From the NCBI RefSeq assembly GCF_963259705.1, contig NC_081848.1:49995408-50059407 (forward strand): a DNA stretch of 64,000 nt, written 5' to 3'. Below are positions 11,990 to 21,235 of the stretch, one piece after another; position 1 is the stretch's first letter, and the number at the start of each line of letters is the position of its first letter. The notes below the pieces were generated by a model. That model searched no databases, was not told the origin of the DNA, and worked only from the letters and a program-made list of their open reading frames with translations. The translations under genes and the position numbers were made by a program. Origin of the DNA: Myotis daubentonii. Lineage: Eukaryota > Chordata > Mammalia > Chiroptera > Vespertilionidae.

Positions 11990-12520
11990 AACATTTGTTC
12001 TAATTGACCTTATGCTGGGTCATAAAACAAGTTTCAACACATTTCAAAGAACTGAAATCATCCAGAGCATGTCCTCTGTCTAAAATGCAATTAAACCTGA
12101 AATCAATAACAAAGGCCTAATAAAACATCTTCTACATGTTTAGAAATTTATAAATACAGTTCAAAATAGCTTGTGGGTCAAAGAAGTCACAGAGGACATT
12201 AGAAAAATGTTTGAACTGAATAATAAAAATGTCAATATTTTTGTGTCGTTGTGTAAAGAAGAAAGTATCTTTATACTGTGATAGTACAAAGTAACAAATC
12301 AAGTTTCTCCCTCAAGAAGTTAGAAAAGGAACATATTAAGAGCAAGGAAAATAGAAGTAAATGAATAAAAAATATATGCAGAAATTGAACTTGAAGGCCT
12401 TTGGGACGGAAATGTATTCTTTAATTAGCCACAAAAGAAAATACAACAAAACCCAAATTTAGTCCTTTGAAAAGACTAATATCCTTGATATACCTCTACT
12501 TACCATAGCAAGAAGAAATG
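11990..12520 (+). mobile_element. Old L1 ORF2 fragment
   Basis: Follows L1M ORF2: 'tgggtcataaaacaagtttc', 'gaactgaaatcatccagagc', 'gtctaaaatgcaattaaacc', 'gtcaaagaagtcacagagga', then 'ttagaaaaggaacatattaa'. The L1 pattern is interrupted at about 12385-12433 by a short segment also found at 11095-11143. Confidence 0.8.
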
Positions 12521-13189
12521 GGTTACTTGAGAATAGTCAAACTAGGGATGTTCTGAAACTAAGGCTCAGAGAGATGCAGTGTGTTGCTTGGACCTCAGAG
12601 CTTCGGTGGGTGGGGAGAGGAGAATTGTACCCATTCGGTCCCACTGTAACGTCCATGGTCTTTCCATCATACACCACAAAGGATGTCTCCTGGTTGTTGT
12701 CAGACATAAAACAAAGCAAGAAAGAAGGAAAAACAGCCTAATCTTCAAGCATTTTAAGGGCCTATAGTCAGCCCTGAGTTTTTAACAGTACATTTTTCTC
12801 CAGAATATCATAAATGAATGCTTACTGAATTATGTTTTTAGTCTCCTGAATAAATCGCTTTGAGAAAAGGTTTGTGGGACTGGGCGTGGGGTGGGGGAAT
12901 GGGACTCTGGAAACTTCAGTTCTAGTAACTTACATTGTTACACAAGGGAACCCACCTTCAAACCTGGGTTTGATTCCAAAGCTGGTGGAGGCCTACAGGT
13001 GATAGATGGCTTTCATCACCCCCCCCCCCCCCCCAACCTCCCTGCAAGTTATTTGAATGAAATGACAGCACTGGCCCAGCCACTCCTTCATTCCCTGTGG
13101 AACTTGCTTCCTCTGCCGCAGGCCCAGAGTCCCAAATGGAACAATTGCCTCTTCCCGGTAGCAGTGAAGGCAGAGAGGCCTTCCCAGGT
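12521..13189. other. Unassigned; poly-C tract at about 13018-13034
   Basis: No gene. A 17-base C homopolymer is the main feature and is a likely place for length error or polymorphism. The 124-codon frame at 12891-13265 runs through the C tract and is not credible. Confidence 0.45.
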
Positions 13190-13400
13190 TCTGCTCTGCT
13201 TTGGCAAAACCATTAATGCCTCTCTGCTCAATAGTTTACAAAGTGTAAATAATGGAGCAGATTAACCTGCCTATTATTACAATTATTCCCTCTACTCTTT
13301 ACACCCAGAGCCATTACGTGGAAATTAGTCAGGGAATGCTATTCACAGCTGCTGGCCCAGCACCCTGTGGATGCACATAAGTTCACTTACACGTTTCTCC
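13190..13400. promoter_or_regulatory. Candidate conserved enhancer-like block (forkhead/homeobox motifs)
   Basis: Repeat-free stretch with 'agtttacaaagtgtaaataa' at 13232-13251, two overlapping forkhead-like words in opposite orientation, then 'ggagcagattaac', 'attacaattattcc' and 'cattacgtgg'. Texture suggests constraint. No conservation data were available. Confidence 0.3.
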
Positions 13401-13574
13401 CCTGGAAAGCCACAACAGATTCAGAGAGCCAAGCAGGTTCTTCAATGTTCAAGTGACTTTGAATTGTCCAGGTCATCATAGTGGCATTTTCTTTGCCATC
13501 TCACTTGAGATTATTTACGGAACAGGCAGGGTTATGCCCAGCATGCTTGCTAGCCCTCAAGAGATGAGGGGCAC

Positions 13575-13825
13575 TGAAGGCTAATATACTTGATTTTGGC
13601 ATCAGACAGACATGGGTTCAAATCCTACTCTTCCTCTTGCCTGATGGGTGACGTTGGACAAGTTATTTAACCTCTCAAAGATTTATGTATAAAATGCACA
13701 GTTGTTAAGATGTAATGGGATAATAGATACAAAATATTGAATATGGCATCAGGCCTATAAGATACAGTGGTAGCCATTGTTATAGATGTTTAATTCCTGG
13801 TATCCATTATTATTATTATTATTTA
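13575..13825 (+). mobile_element. MIR element with (ATT)n tail
   Basis: 'ggcatcagacagacatgggt' and 'tcaaatcctactcttcctct' give the tRNA-like head; 'ggacaagttatttaacctct' and 'aaaatgcacagttgtt' the core; it ends in an ATT repeat at about 13808-13822. Confidence 0.85.
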
Positions 13826-13923
13826 ACGAAACATTAATTTTATTTATTGACTGAACAGATTAGGAGGGGCCAGGAACAATGGGGAAGGTTTATGGAGCCT
13901 GTTGGTGTTTAGATGGCGGGATG

Positions 13924-14090
13924 GTCTAAGACAGCAGTCGGCAAACTGCAGCCCCTTGAGTGTGGCTCTTCCACAAAATACCACATGCGGCGCGCACGTA
14001 CAGTGCAATTGAAACTTCGTGGCCACACTCAAAGGGCCAAAGAGCCGCATGTGGCTCACGAGCCGCAGTTTGCCGACCACTGGTCTAAGA
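13924..14090 (+). mobile_element. Young non-autonomous hAT with perfect 8-bp TSD
   Basis: The element occupies 13932-14082 (151 bp). TIRs are CAGCAGTCGGCAAACTGC and the complement of GCAGTTTGCCGACCACTG. Both flanks carry GTCTAAGA (13924-13931 and 14083-14090), an exact 8-bp duplication as expected for hAT transposition. No transposase is encoded. A larger relative lies at 36041-36285. Confidence 0.95.
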
Positions 14091-14499
14091 GTATTTAGTT
14101 AGTAGAAATCTGTGCTGAGTCTTTAACACCCACCTCCCCTCTGCCCTTCCACCAAACACTCACATTCCCTGGACTGTGGCCTATGCGGCTCCACCTACCA
14201 GACCCCATGTAGTCCCACAGCCCCAGCTGGGCGTGGTCCCTTGCTTATTCACAGATCTCTGCCTGCAGTTTTGTGCTCCTCCTGACACTGGCCTCAGAGC
14301 AGTAGAATTGTTACAGACCTCTGGTTTGGGTTTTTAATTAGACTATAGCAATGTAATGTAGCTATCATTTCCTCACCACCCCACACCTTGCATATTTCCA
14401 AAGTCACATTGTTCCCCCTCTTCTCCTAGTGGCAGGGATGGGCCTCTGTGTTGCTGTAATTTTGCTATTTAACATTTTCAAGCTCACTTACAAATCCAT
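14091..14499. other. Unassigned sequence
   Basis: No gene or recognisable repeat. Confidence 0.4.
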
Positions 14500-14660
14500 C
14501 ATATGGTGTAGATGTCACAGAACTGCCACCCCTCTTTTCTCACTGGATCCTCAGAACACGCCTGTGAGGATTGTTGGGAACTAGTATCCCCACTCTACTG
14601 ATGAAGAAACAGGAACTCAGAGATTAAGTTATGTCCAGGGTGAGATGCCAGATCTCCTGG
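14500..14660 (-). mobile_element. MIR element
   Basis: Reverse MIR: 'tggatcctcagaacacgcct', 'gtatccccactctactgatg' and 'aagaaacaggaactcagaga' correspond to the complement of the MIR core and 3' half. Confidence 0.8.
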
Positions 14661-15659
14661 GTGTGTGCCCGCACACTGCTTCTCTAAAGATGATCATTAT
14701 ACCCTTTGAAGATGACCATTAGTTGTAGCTGCAGAGGGGTGTCAACTCATGGGAAGCCAGTCCCTTTAAAGACCTGTCCCTGGTCTGGGGCAGGCCCCAG
14801 GTGCTATGTAGAAAGAGGGTCCAGATTAACCCCCTGCACTTGCAAACTTAGCTCCTGAACCTACGTGTCTCCAACTGGGGCCTTCCTCCATATTCCGCCC
14901 TGCTTAGCACCAGCCCTCACCTGTCCTTCGTTCCCTCCTCTGCCCAGCCTCTCCTTTGGCTGCATCCATCAGCTCCTTCCTGCCTCCAACCTCTCGCTTT
15001 ATTTCCTGGCTACTGACACCCACGATGTGTCTCCCAGGAGAGAGAATCCTGTTTGATCTGTCCCCAGCCACCACACTTATGTGTTCCCTTTCCAGCAGCC
15101 TTCCTCTTGAATTAGCCCCAAGGACTGTGATGCCAGCTCAGGGAGCCCCTGCTGACTCCTCCCCCCTTTGCTTGGTAGTATCATCCCAGGGCTCATTCTG
15201 CTCTGGACCGGTAGACCTGGTGTCCCTCAGGTCTCATCTGCAGAAATGAGCTGGGCCAGAACTCTGGAAGTTCTCGGGGAAATGTCTAGAAGGAGGATAA
15301 TGTACCTTCAAGTGCTGCTGAATTCATATCTGGTCACCTTCTACCCCTAGCACAGAATACCTCTTGCCTGGCAAGTAGCCCTGTGAATTAGCCTAAGCCA
15401 GCCCTATTCCTGCGTCCAGCTCGGTCTCTCCCCTGCTTCAGCATCTCAGGCCATTTGCTTTGGGTCTGTCCTCACTTTTAGACCCAAGTTTGCCTGCATC
15501 TGTGGACTTCATTCCACCACCTCAGCTCTTGGCTTACATCAGGTCTCTTCTCTCTTTAGAGGTGGCATGTTGGGGTCAACCGTCTAACACAGGGGATGGT
15601 TAAGAGAATGGGTTCCACTGCCCAACCTTCTTTCCTACCAATTTATGAATTTTAATGGT
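14661..15659. other. Unassigned sequence
   Basis: GC-moderate sequence with several short + frames (14865-15350), none resembling a protein family. No repeat recognised. Confidence 0.4.
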
Positions 15660-15664
15660 CAAAT

Positions 15665-16025
15665 TAAAAGTTATATATTTTTTACTTTTTTATGGTGGCA
15701 AAATACACATAATGTAAAATTTACCATTTTAACCGCTTTTAAGTTTGGTGGCATTAAGTACATTCACATCATTGTGCAACCATCACCACTATCCATCTCC
15801 TAAACTGAAATTCTGTCCCCATTAAACAACAACTCCCTATTCTGCCCTTGTCTGTTCCCTGGCAACCATCATGCTACTTCCTGTCTCTGTGAATTTTACT
15901 ATAAGGTACTATAGGTAACTCATATACTAGTCAGTGGAATCACACCATATTTGTCCTTTTTGTGACTGGCTAATTTTACTTAATATAATGTCCTCAAGGT
16001 TCATCCATGTAACATGTGTCAGAAC
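15665..16025 (-). mobile_element. L1 3'UTR fragment
   Basis: On + it reads 'aaaatacacataatgtaaaa', 'tttaccattttaaccgcttt', 'gtgcaaccatcaccactatc' and 'aaggttcatccatgtaacat', the reverse of a mammalian L1M 3'UTR. Non-coding. Confidence 0.85.
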
Positions 16026-16034
16026 AGAGCCCAA

Positions 16035-16190
16035 CTATTACACTTGGTATCCTTGAACAATTTCCTTGGCTGTTTCAGTTTTCTCATCTGTAAAATGGGA
16101 GCAGTAACAGTAGTGAGTTAGAATAAGTACAATGTAAAATCCTGAAACATCAGCTCTCACAGTGAGTGCTCAATAAATGCAGTCTGCCCT
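16035..16190 (+). mobile_element. MIR element
   Basis: 'cagttttctcatctgtaaaa' then 'tgggagcagtaacagtagtg' and 'cagtgagtgctcaataaatg' are the MIR core and 3' end. Confidence 0.85.
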
Positions 16191-16539
16191 TATTCAGGTC
16201 TTCTCTGATCATTTTAAGGGCTCTTTTTCAGTACCTGCTTTGCTCAGTATGGTGTTCTCTGGCCACCACACGTGTAGCATGTGTCATGCAGCTCTCTTTC
16301 AATAAACGTTTGTGGCGTGAGTGTATGAATGAAACTCTTTCTCTCCTCAGCTCTGGCCCCAGAGGGTCAGGTGAGAGACCAGCTCTCTAAGATGTGACAG
16401 GGAGAAAAAGAAAGCTTTCTTAAGAACCACCGTTACTTAAACTTGTATAGTTAACACACAATATTATATTCAACAGTTTTACTGACACCCACACTGGGAA
16501 TGAGTTAACAATTCCAGGTCAGGATGGAATAGGAAGCAC
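16191..16539. other. Unassigned sequence
   Basis: No gene. The opening 100 bases echo L2/MIR tail sequence but cannot be placed firmly. Confidence 0.35.
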
Positions 16540-16720
16540 CATTGTCCACATCTTGGAGTCGATGGGCCCAGCACAGGACTCAAGTCTTTGCTTTGCTACT
16601 TTTTGGGAGCACAGCCTTGGATGACTAACCTCCTCTTGGTGAGCCTCAGTGTCCTCATCCGTCAATGGAGACAGTACCCCCTGCATCCCAGGGCTGCCGT
16701 GAGCTGCCCGGTTCCCGCTC
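16540..16720 (+). mobile_element. MIR element
   Basis: 'ggactcaagtctttgctttg', 'gcctcagtgtcctcatccgt' and 'gctgccgtgag' follow the MIR order. Divergent. Confidence 0.65.
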
Positions 16721-17260
16721 TGTGTGCTCTCTCCTCTGTACCCAGAGGTCAAGCCCCTCCCTGAGGAGCAGCCTTGCTCGGAGGGTCCCAGCTGCCGGGC
16801 AAGCAGCACGTCATTTGCAGTTTGAATTCAGTTTCCTCCTGATTTCTTCTTTTTGTTATAAATACAATAAAAGTGAAAGGGACGGATGGCAAGACTTGAC
16901 CCCCTTTTACCAAATGTTTTTAGGGTGTGAATGTAAAACTGAAAACGAGCGGAATGAGGTTTGACCTCCAGGAGAAGGCAGAGCCAGGCTGTGGAGGCCC
17001 CTGGCTTGGCCGTGCCATCTGCCTGTCCTCCCACCGCCTCTGCCACCCTGGCCACTCTGCTGTCAGCGAGGAGCGATGGAGAGCATAGGGGCTTCTGCCT
17101 GAACGTGGCACCGTCCCAAGGCAGGACATGAGAAGGCAGGACACAGGGCACTCGCTGGTGACAGATCTGGGGCCAGACCTAACGATGCCACCTTTGCCAG
17201 AAGAGCGAGGGCAACACTCTCCCGCCCACGCAAAGGTTCTTCTGGAACATCCCCTTAGGC
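16721..17260. other. Unassigned sequence
   Basis: No gene is supported. Overlapping frames on both strands up to 172 codons show no domain and are attributed to GC content. Confidence 0.4.
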
Positions 17261-17465
17261 CAGGAGTTCTCACCCTCAGCACTACGGGCATCTTGGGCTG
17301 GACAGTTCTTTGCTGTGGGAGCTTCTTGTACATTTTCATGTGTTTTGCAGCATCTTTGGCCTTTACCCGACACAAGCTAGTAGCATCCTTCCTCCCTCCC
17401 CGAACTATAAAAAGCAAACCATCTGCGGCAGTGCCCAATATCTCCTGGGGAACAAAACTGCCTGC
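17261..17465 (-). mobile_element. MER20-type hAT remnant
   Basis: On + it reads the reverse of MER20: 'caggagttctcaccctcagc', 'actacgggcatcttgggctg', 'gttttgcagcatctttggcc' and 'caatatctcctggggaacaa'. The distal TIR is missing. MER20 is an ancient eutherian element whose copies have sometimes acquired regulatory roles; nothing here shows that for this copy. Confidence 0.85.
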
Positions 17466-18879
17466 TTACAGCCTCTGGGTGAGGCCGTCAGTTAGGCCTG
17501 CCCAGGTTTGCCCTTCTCATGGGTGGTTAAGGCAGAAGGTCAAAGGCAGAGTTACCCGACAGCCCCGTGCTGGGTACTACTGGGTCATCTCTCCCCTTTC
17601 TCCACTCCCAATAGAGGGGCTTCCACGTTGGCCAATGTCAGGCGGGCCTCTCCAGGAGGGGTCACTGCTCCACCAGGCCTGGGGTGACCGCAGCTCTGTC
17701 CCCCCCCTCCGCCCCCGGCACTGCCCCGGGCGCTGCAGGCCTTGGTCAGTCCCTTACGCTGTCTGCACCTTGTAAGCTCCTCTCAGGACCCAATTCGAAT
17801 GTGACTTCTGTTGTTGAAACTTCACTCATCCAAATATATCGTGTGACCTTTAAAAACCATTTCCACGAACAAGTATTTGTTTTTTCTTGTGTTAGTTCAT
17901 TTGACCACTCGTTGATGCAGTGCATTTTTTTTTTTTTTTCATCTGCCTGTTCTGGGCCAGGCATGCTGCCAGGTGCTGGCGGCACAGACATGGATCAAAT
18001 GCCGTCTCAGCCTAAAGGGCGCTTATGGCCGACAGTGGAATCAGATGCCCGGGTGGTGGTGGTCGGAGACAGGAGCTCATACCTCCCGTGAGAGGGCATG
18101 GGGAGAGGGCAGTCCCAGGGAGAAGATGCTGGATCTCCCCCACAGATGTCATGTCACCCAGTGGCTCTATGAAGACGTCCCCAGACCCCAGCAGTGTGTC
18201 CTTGGAAAACAGAGGAAGTCTACAGGCTCCCTCTCCAGCCCCCGAGGACTATGTCCTGGGACTATGTCAAGCTCCCCATCTCCCAGCTGAGGGCCTCTCC
18301 TCCCACAGGCCCCAGAGCACAGTCACCCTGAGGCCCTCCAGCCCTAGGCTGCCTGACATCTGACGGATGTCAGGAAGAAAGAGAACATTCCAGAGGCCAG
18401 AAGTCCCTCCCTGCAGCTGCTGCCAAACAGGCTCCAGGGCCTCCTGCCTCCTGCCCGCCAGGCCTGTGGCAAGGTCGCTGTCTCCTCCCAGCGGCTTTCT
18501 GCAGAGCCGAGTCTCCTGGACCCTGAAATAAATTAAAATATTGATTGATTCTTAATATTTTTTCAAATCTCTCAAAATCTCTGGGTCTTATATAAATCAA
18601 TGTGCCAGTTATAGGGACTTATTCAATAATCTGCAAAGTATCCTGGTAATTACTTTTGGGTTCACCCCACGGCAGAGGCAGGCCACCTTTCCATCATTTC
18701 TGGGGCCCTGGGTACAACAACCTATCAGGGGACTCTCATTTCCTATTTAGTTACTGCACGGTGCCTGCACAGCAGAAGGAAGCCCATATGTTGGAATGAC
18801 TGTCGGGCAGACCTGAATCAGGAATTTGCAAACTCTGCCACCTCTGTGCTGTCTTGTGGGCCTCCCCTGCTCTTCCTCT
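17466..18879. other. Unassigned; T-run at about 17925-17941
   Basis: No gene. Frames at 17684-18091 and 18025-18363 show no family. An AT-rich patch at 18520-18660 is repeat-free but not otherwise distinctive. Confidence 0.4.
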
Positions 18880-19010
18880 GCCTGTAAATCCACTGTCCTT
18901 AGCTTTCCGGCAATGACAGCCGAGAAATTAATTTAATAGCACCTCATTTCCCCAGATTAAATAAAAGAGCTTGCTTATGAGGGAAAAGCTATCTGCAAGC
19001 CCCAAGCTCA
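18880..19010. promoter_or_regulatory. Candidate conserved block (AT-rich, homeobox-like)
   Basis: Contains 'gagaaattaatttaatagc' and 'ccccagattaaataaaag', repeat-free and bounded by GC-richer sequence. The texture suggests a possible regulatory block; evidence is weak. Confidence 0.2.
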
Positions 19011-19106
19011 TCGGCACCGCTGATGCTGCCCCAGGCAGCTGCCTGGATCTGGGATGCTTTCTTCTTCTTTCCTTCACCTGACAAACTCCTGGTCATCTTT
19101 CAAAGC

Positions 19107-19130
19107 TTAGTTTAGTTTAGTTTAGTTTTG
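19107..19130. repeat. (TTTAG)n short tandem repeat
   Basis: About four copies of a TTTAG pentamer. Confidence 0.85.
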
Positions 19131-19139
19131 AATTTATCT

Positions 19140-19235
19140 TTTCCCCCTCATTGACCCCTGCCACCCTGCTCCTACCCGACCCCCACCTCCCCAAGCCTTC
19201 ACCACACCATTGTCTGTGTCCATGGATTATGCATA
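19140..19235 (-). mobile_element. L1 3'UTR, distal part (split by Helitrons)
   Basis: 'tgacccctgccaccctgctc' and 'gtctgtgtccatggattatg' match the reverse of the L1 3'UTR seen in + orientation at 21060-21235. The other half resumes at 20201. Confidence 0.8.
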
Positions 19236-19869
19236 TCAACACTAATAAAAGAGAAAAATGGTAATTGGCGTATGAGCTACCCTTTTCATTGGCTAATCAG
19301 GGCTATATGCAAATTAACTGCCAACTAAGATTGGCAGTTAACTGCCAACAAGATGGCAGTTAATTTGCATATGTAGGCACAATGCAGGGAGGCGAAAGGG
19401 AAAGCAGGAAGAAGCCCCCTGCCACTGACAGTGATTGGAAACCCAGGGGGGAGCTAAGAGCTGGGGGGCAGGGCAAAGGTGGCCCTGGGGCTGCCTTTGC
19501 CCTGCCCCCCAGCCATGATGGGAGAATCAGGTGCCTTTTCCGCCCTGGCCAGTGATAGCAAGAAGTAGGGGTGGAGCCAGCGATGGGAGCTGGGCACGAT
19601 CGAAGCTGGCAGTCCCAGGAGCTAGGGGTCCCTTGCCTGGGCCTAAAGCGGAGCCCATGATCGCGGGGCCGCTGCAGCTGCGGGTCCCCGCTGCCCGGGC
19701 CGGACGCCTCAGCCAGAGGCATCAGGCCTGGGCAAGGGGCCGATCCTGCGATTGGAGAGTGATGGGGGTCAACGCCTGAGGGCTCCCAGTATGTGAGAGG
19801 GGGCAGGCTGGGCCGAGGGACACTCCTCCCCGCCACCCAGTGCACGAATTTCGTGCACCGGGCCCCTAG
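19236..19869 (+). mobile_element. HeliBat-type non-autonomous Helitron (copy A1)
   Basis: 634 bp. It starts TCAACACTAATAAAAGAG after a host A and ends ...GGGCCCCTAG before a T. Near the 3' end lies the hairpin GTGCACGAAATTCGTGCAC-type sequence (here 'gtgcacgaatttcgtgcac'). It carries two internal inverted repeats: 19-bp arms at 19305-19323 and 19354-19372, and 25-bp arms at 19460-19484 and 19489-19513 with two mismatches. No Rep/helicase is encoded; open frames across it reflect high GC. The same subfamily is at 23533-24289 in reverse. Confidence 0.93.
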
Positions 19870-20200
19870 TCTATAATAATAAAAGCGTAATATGCTAATT
19901 AGACTGGACAGCCAAACGATCTTCCAGACGTCATTCCAGAAGACGCCGCGGTGGTGGGGGCTGAGGCAGAGGCAGTTAGGGGCCATCAGGCAGGCAGGTG
20001 AGTGGTTAGGGGTAATCAGGACGGCAGGCAAGCAGTTAGGGGCAATTAGGCAGGCAGGCAGAGTGGTTAGGGGGAATCAGGCAGGCAGGCGAGCGGTTAG
20101 GAGCCAGAGGTCCTGGATTGCGAGAGGGTGCAGGCCAGGCTGAGGGACCCTTCCCCTCCTCTCCCCTCCCCCGCAAGAATTTTGTGCACTGGGCCTCCAG
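19870..20200 (+). mobile_element. HeliBat-type Helitron (copy B1), directly abutting copy A1
   Basis: 331 bp. It starts TCTATAATAATAAAAGCG with no base between it and the CTAG of the preceding Helitron, and ends ...GGGCCTCCAG before T, so the terminal CTAG has become CCAG. The 3' hairpin zone ('gcaagaattttgtgc') is partly decayed. About four copies of a 30-bp unit fill 19974-20094. Non-coding. Confidence 0.9.
19974..20094 (+). repeat. 30-bp minisatellite inside Helitron
   Basis: Four units of about 30, 30, 31 and 30 bp with the pattern GGTTAGGGG...AATCAGGCAGGCAGG. Strongly G-rich on the + strand. Confidence 0.9.
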
Positions 20201-20395
20201 TATGCATATAAGTGCTTTGATTGATCTCTTCCTGCTCCTCAGTCCCTTACCTCTGAGATCATCAGTCTATTTTATGTTTTTGTGTCTCTGGATCTATTTT
20301 GTTCATTAGATTCCACATATGAGTGACAGCATGTGATACTTGTCTTATGCCGACTGGCTTATTTCACTTAGTCAAACTAGTTTCCATGTGCACTC
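20201..20395 (-). mobile_element. L1 3' end, proximal part
   Basis: Continues the L1 interrupted at 19235: 'tatgcatataagtgctttga', 'ttgatctcttcctgctcctc', then 'ctggatctattttgttcatt' and 'cgactggcttatttcactta', the last being the reverse of the L1 ORF2 end. Removing both Helitrons restores an uninterrupted L1 with no target duplication. Confidence 0.85.
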
Positions 20396-20449
20396 TTGCA
20401 GGGAGATCAGTGCCCCACCACCTGCTGTATTTTCCTCTGTAACTGGGAA

Positions 20450-20795
20450 TCCAGATAAGGCTCAAAGGTATTTTCAGACATGTCTATGGGGTCTGGTTCC
20501 CCATCACCTTAGAATAAAGCGCTCACGGCGACCTACAAGGTGCTGGGCTTTCCGCCTTCCACTGCCTCTACGCTCAACCCCTACACTCTCTGTTGCTCAC
20601 CAGCTCCAGGCACACTGGGTACCCTACTGTCCATCCAAATGCTGGGCAAGGTCTGCCCTCAGGGTCCTTGCATTTGCAGTTCCCTCTTCCTGAGATGCCC
20701 TTCCCAACCAGCCTGTGCGCCTCACTTGCTCGCTCCTTGCAGGTCTCTGCTCAGATGTCATCTGTCCATAGAGTCCTTCCCTGACCACTGTATGT
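20450..20795 (+). mobile_element. L2 fragment
   Basis: 'cacggcgacctacaaggtgc', 'gtccttgcatttgcagttcc', 'ctcagatgtcatctgtccat' and 'gtccttccctgaccactgta' follow the L2 3' region. Ancient, non-coding. Confidence 0.85.
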
Positions 20796-20799
20796 AAAA

Positions 20800-21235
20800 G
20801 AGCCTATGTTCATAGCGGCACAATTTACAGCTAAGATCTGGAAACAGCCTAAGTGCCCATCAAGAGATGAGTGGGTTAGAAAACTGTGGTACATCTACAC
20901 GATGGAATACTACGCTGCTCTAAAAAAGAAGGAATGCTTATCATTTGCAACAGCATGGATGGAACTGGAGAGCATTATGCTAAGTGAAATAAGCCAGTTG
21001 GAGAAAGGTAAATATCACATGATCTCATTCATATGTGGAATATAATGAGCAACATAAACTGATGAACAAAAACAGATACAGAGACCAAGAAGCATCGGAC
21101 AGACTGTCAAACTTCAGTGGGAAGGGAGTGGAGGGTTGGAGGGGGGTAAGAGATCAACCAAAGGACTTGTATGCATGTATATGAGCATAACCAATGGACA
21201 CAGACACTAGGGGGTGAGGGCATGTGCTGGGGGGT
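20800..21235 (+). pseudogene. L1 3' end with ORF2 C-terminal remnant
   Basis: A frame at 20806-21045 (79 codons) reads as the last part of L1 ORF2, with 'WYIYTMEYYAALKKKE' and 'WMELESIMLSEISQ', followed by L1 3'UTR to about 21235. The reverse transcriptase and endonuclease are absent, so it is a 5'-truncated dead copy. It faces away from the L1 at 19140-20395, with an L2 piece between. Confidence 0.93.

Noticed and set aside
17128..17775. 215-codon + frame as a possible gene
   Set aside because: It runs straight through an antisense MER20 remnant, and long frames on the other strand overlap it.
19360..20031. 223-codon - frame as a Helitron protein
   Set aside because: It crosses the junction of two non-autonomous Helitrons and contains no Rep or helicase motif; GC content alone explains it.
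19974..20094. CRISPR-like array
   Set aside because: Units are contiguous without unique spacers, in a mammalian Helitron; it is a minisatellite.
20806..21045. Functional LINE-1 protein
   Set aside because: Only the last 79 codons of ORF2 remain; reverse transcriptase and endonuclease are missing.
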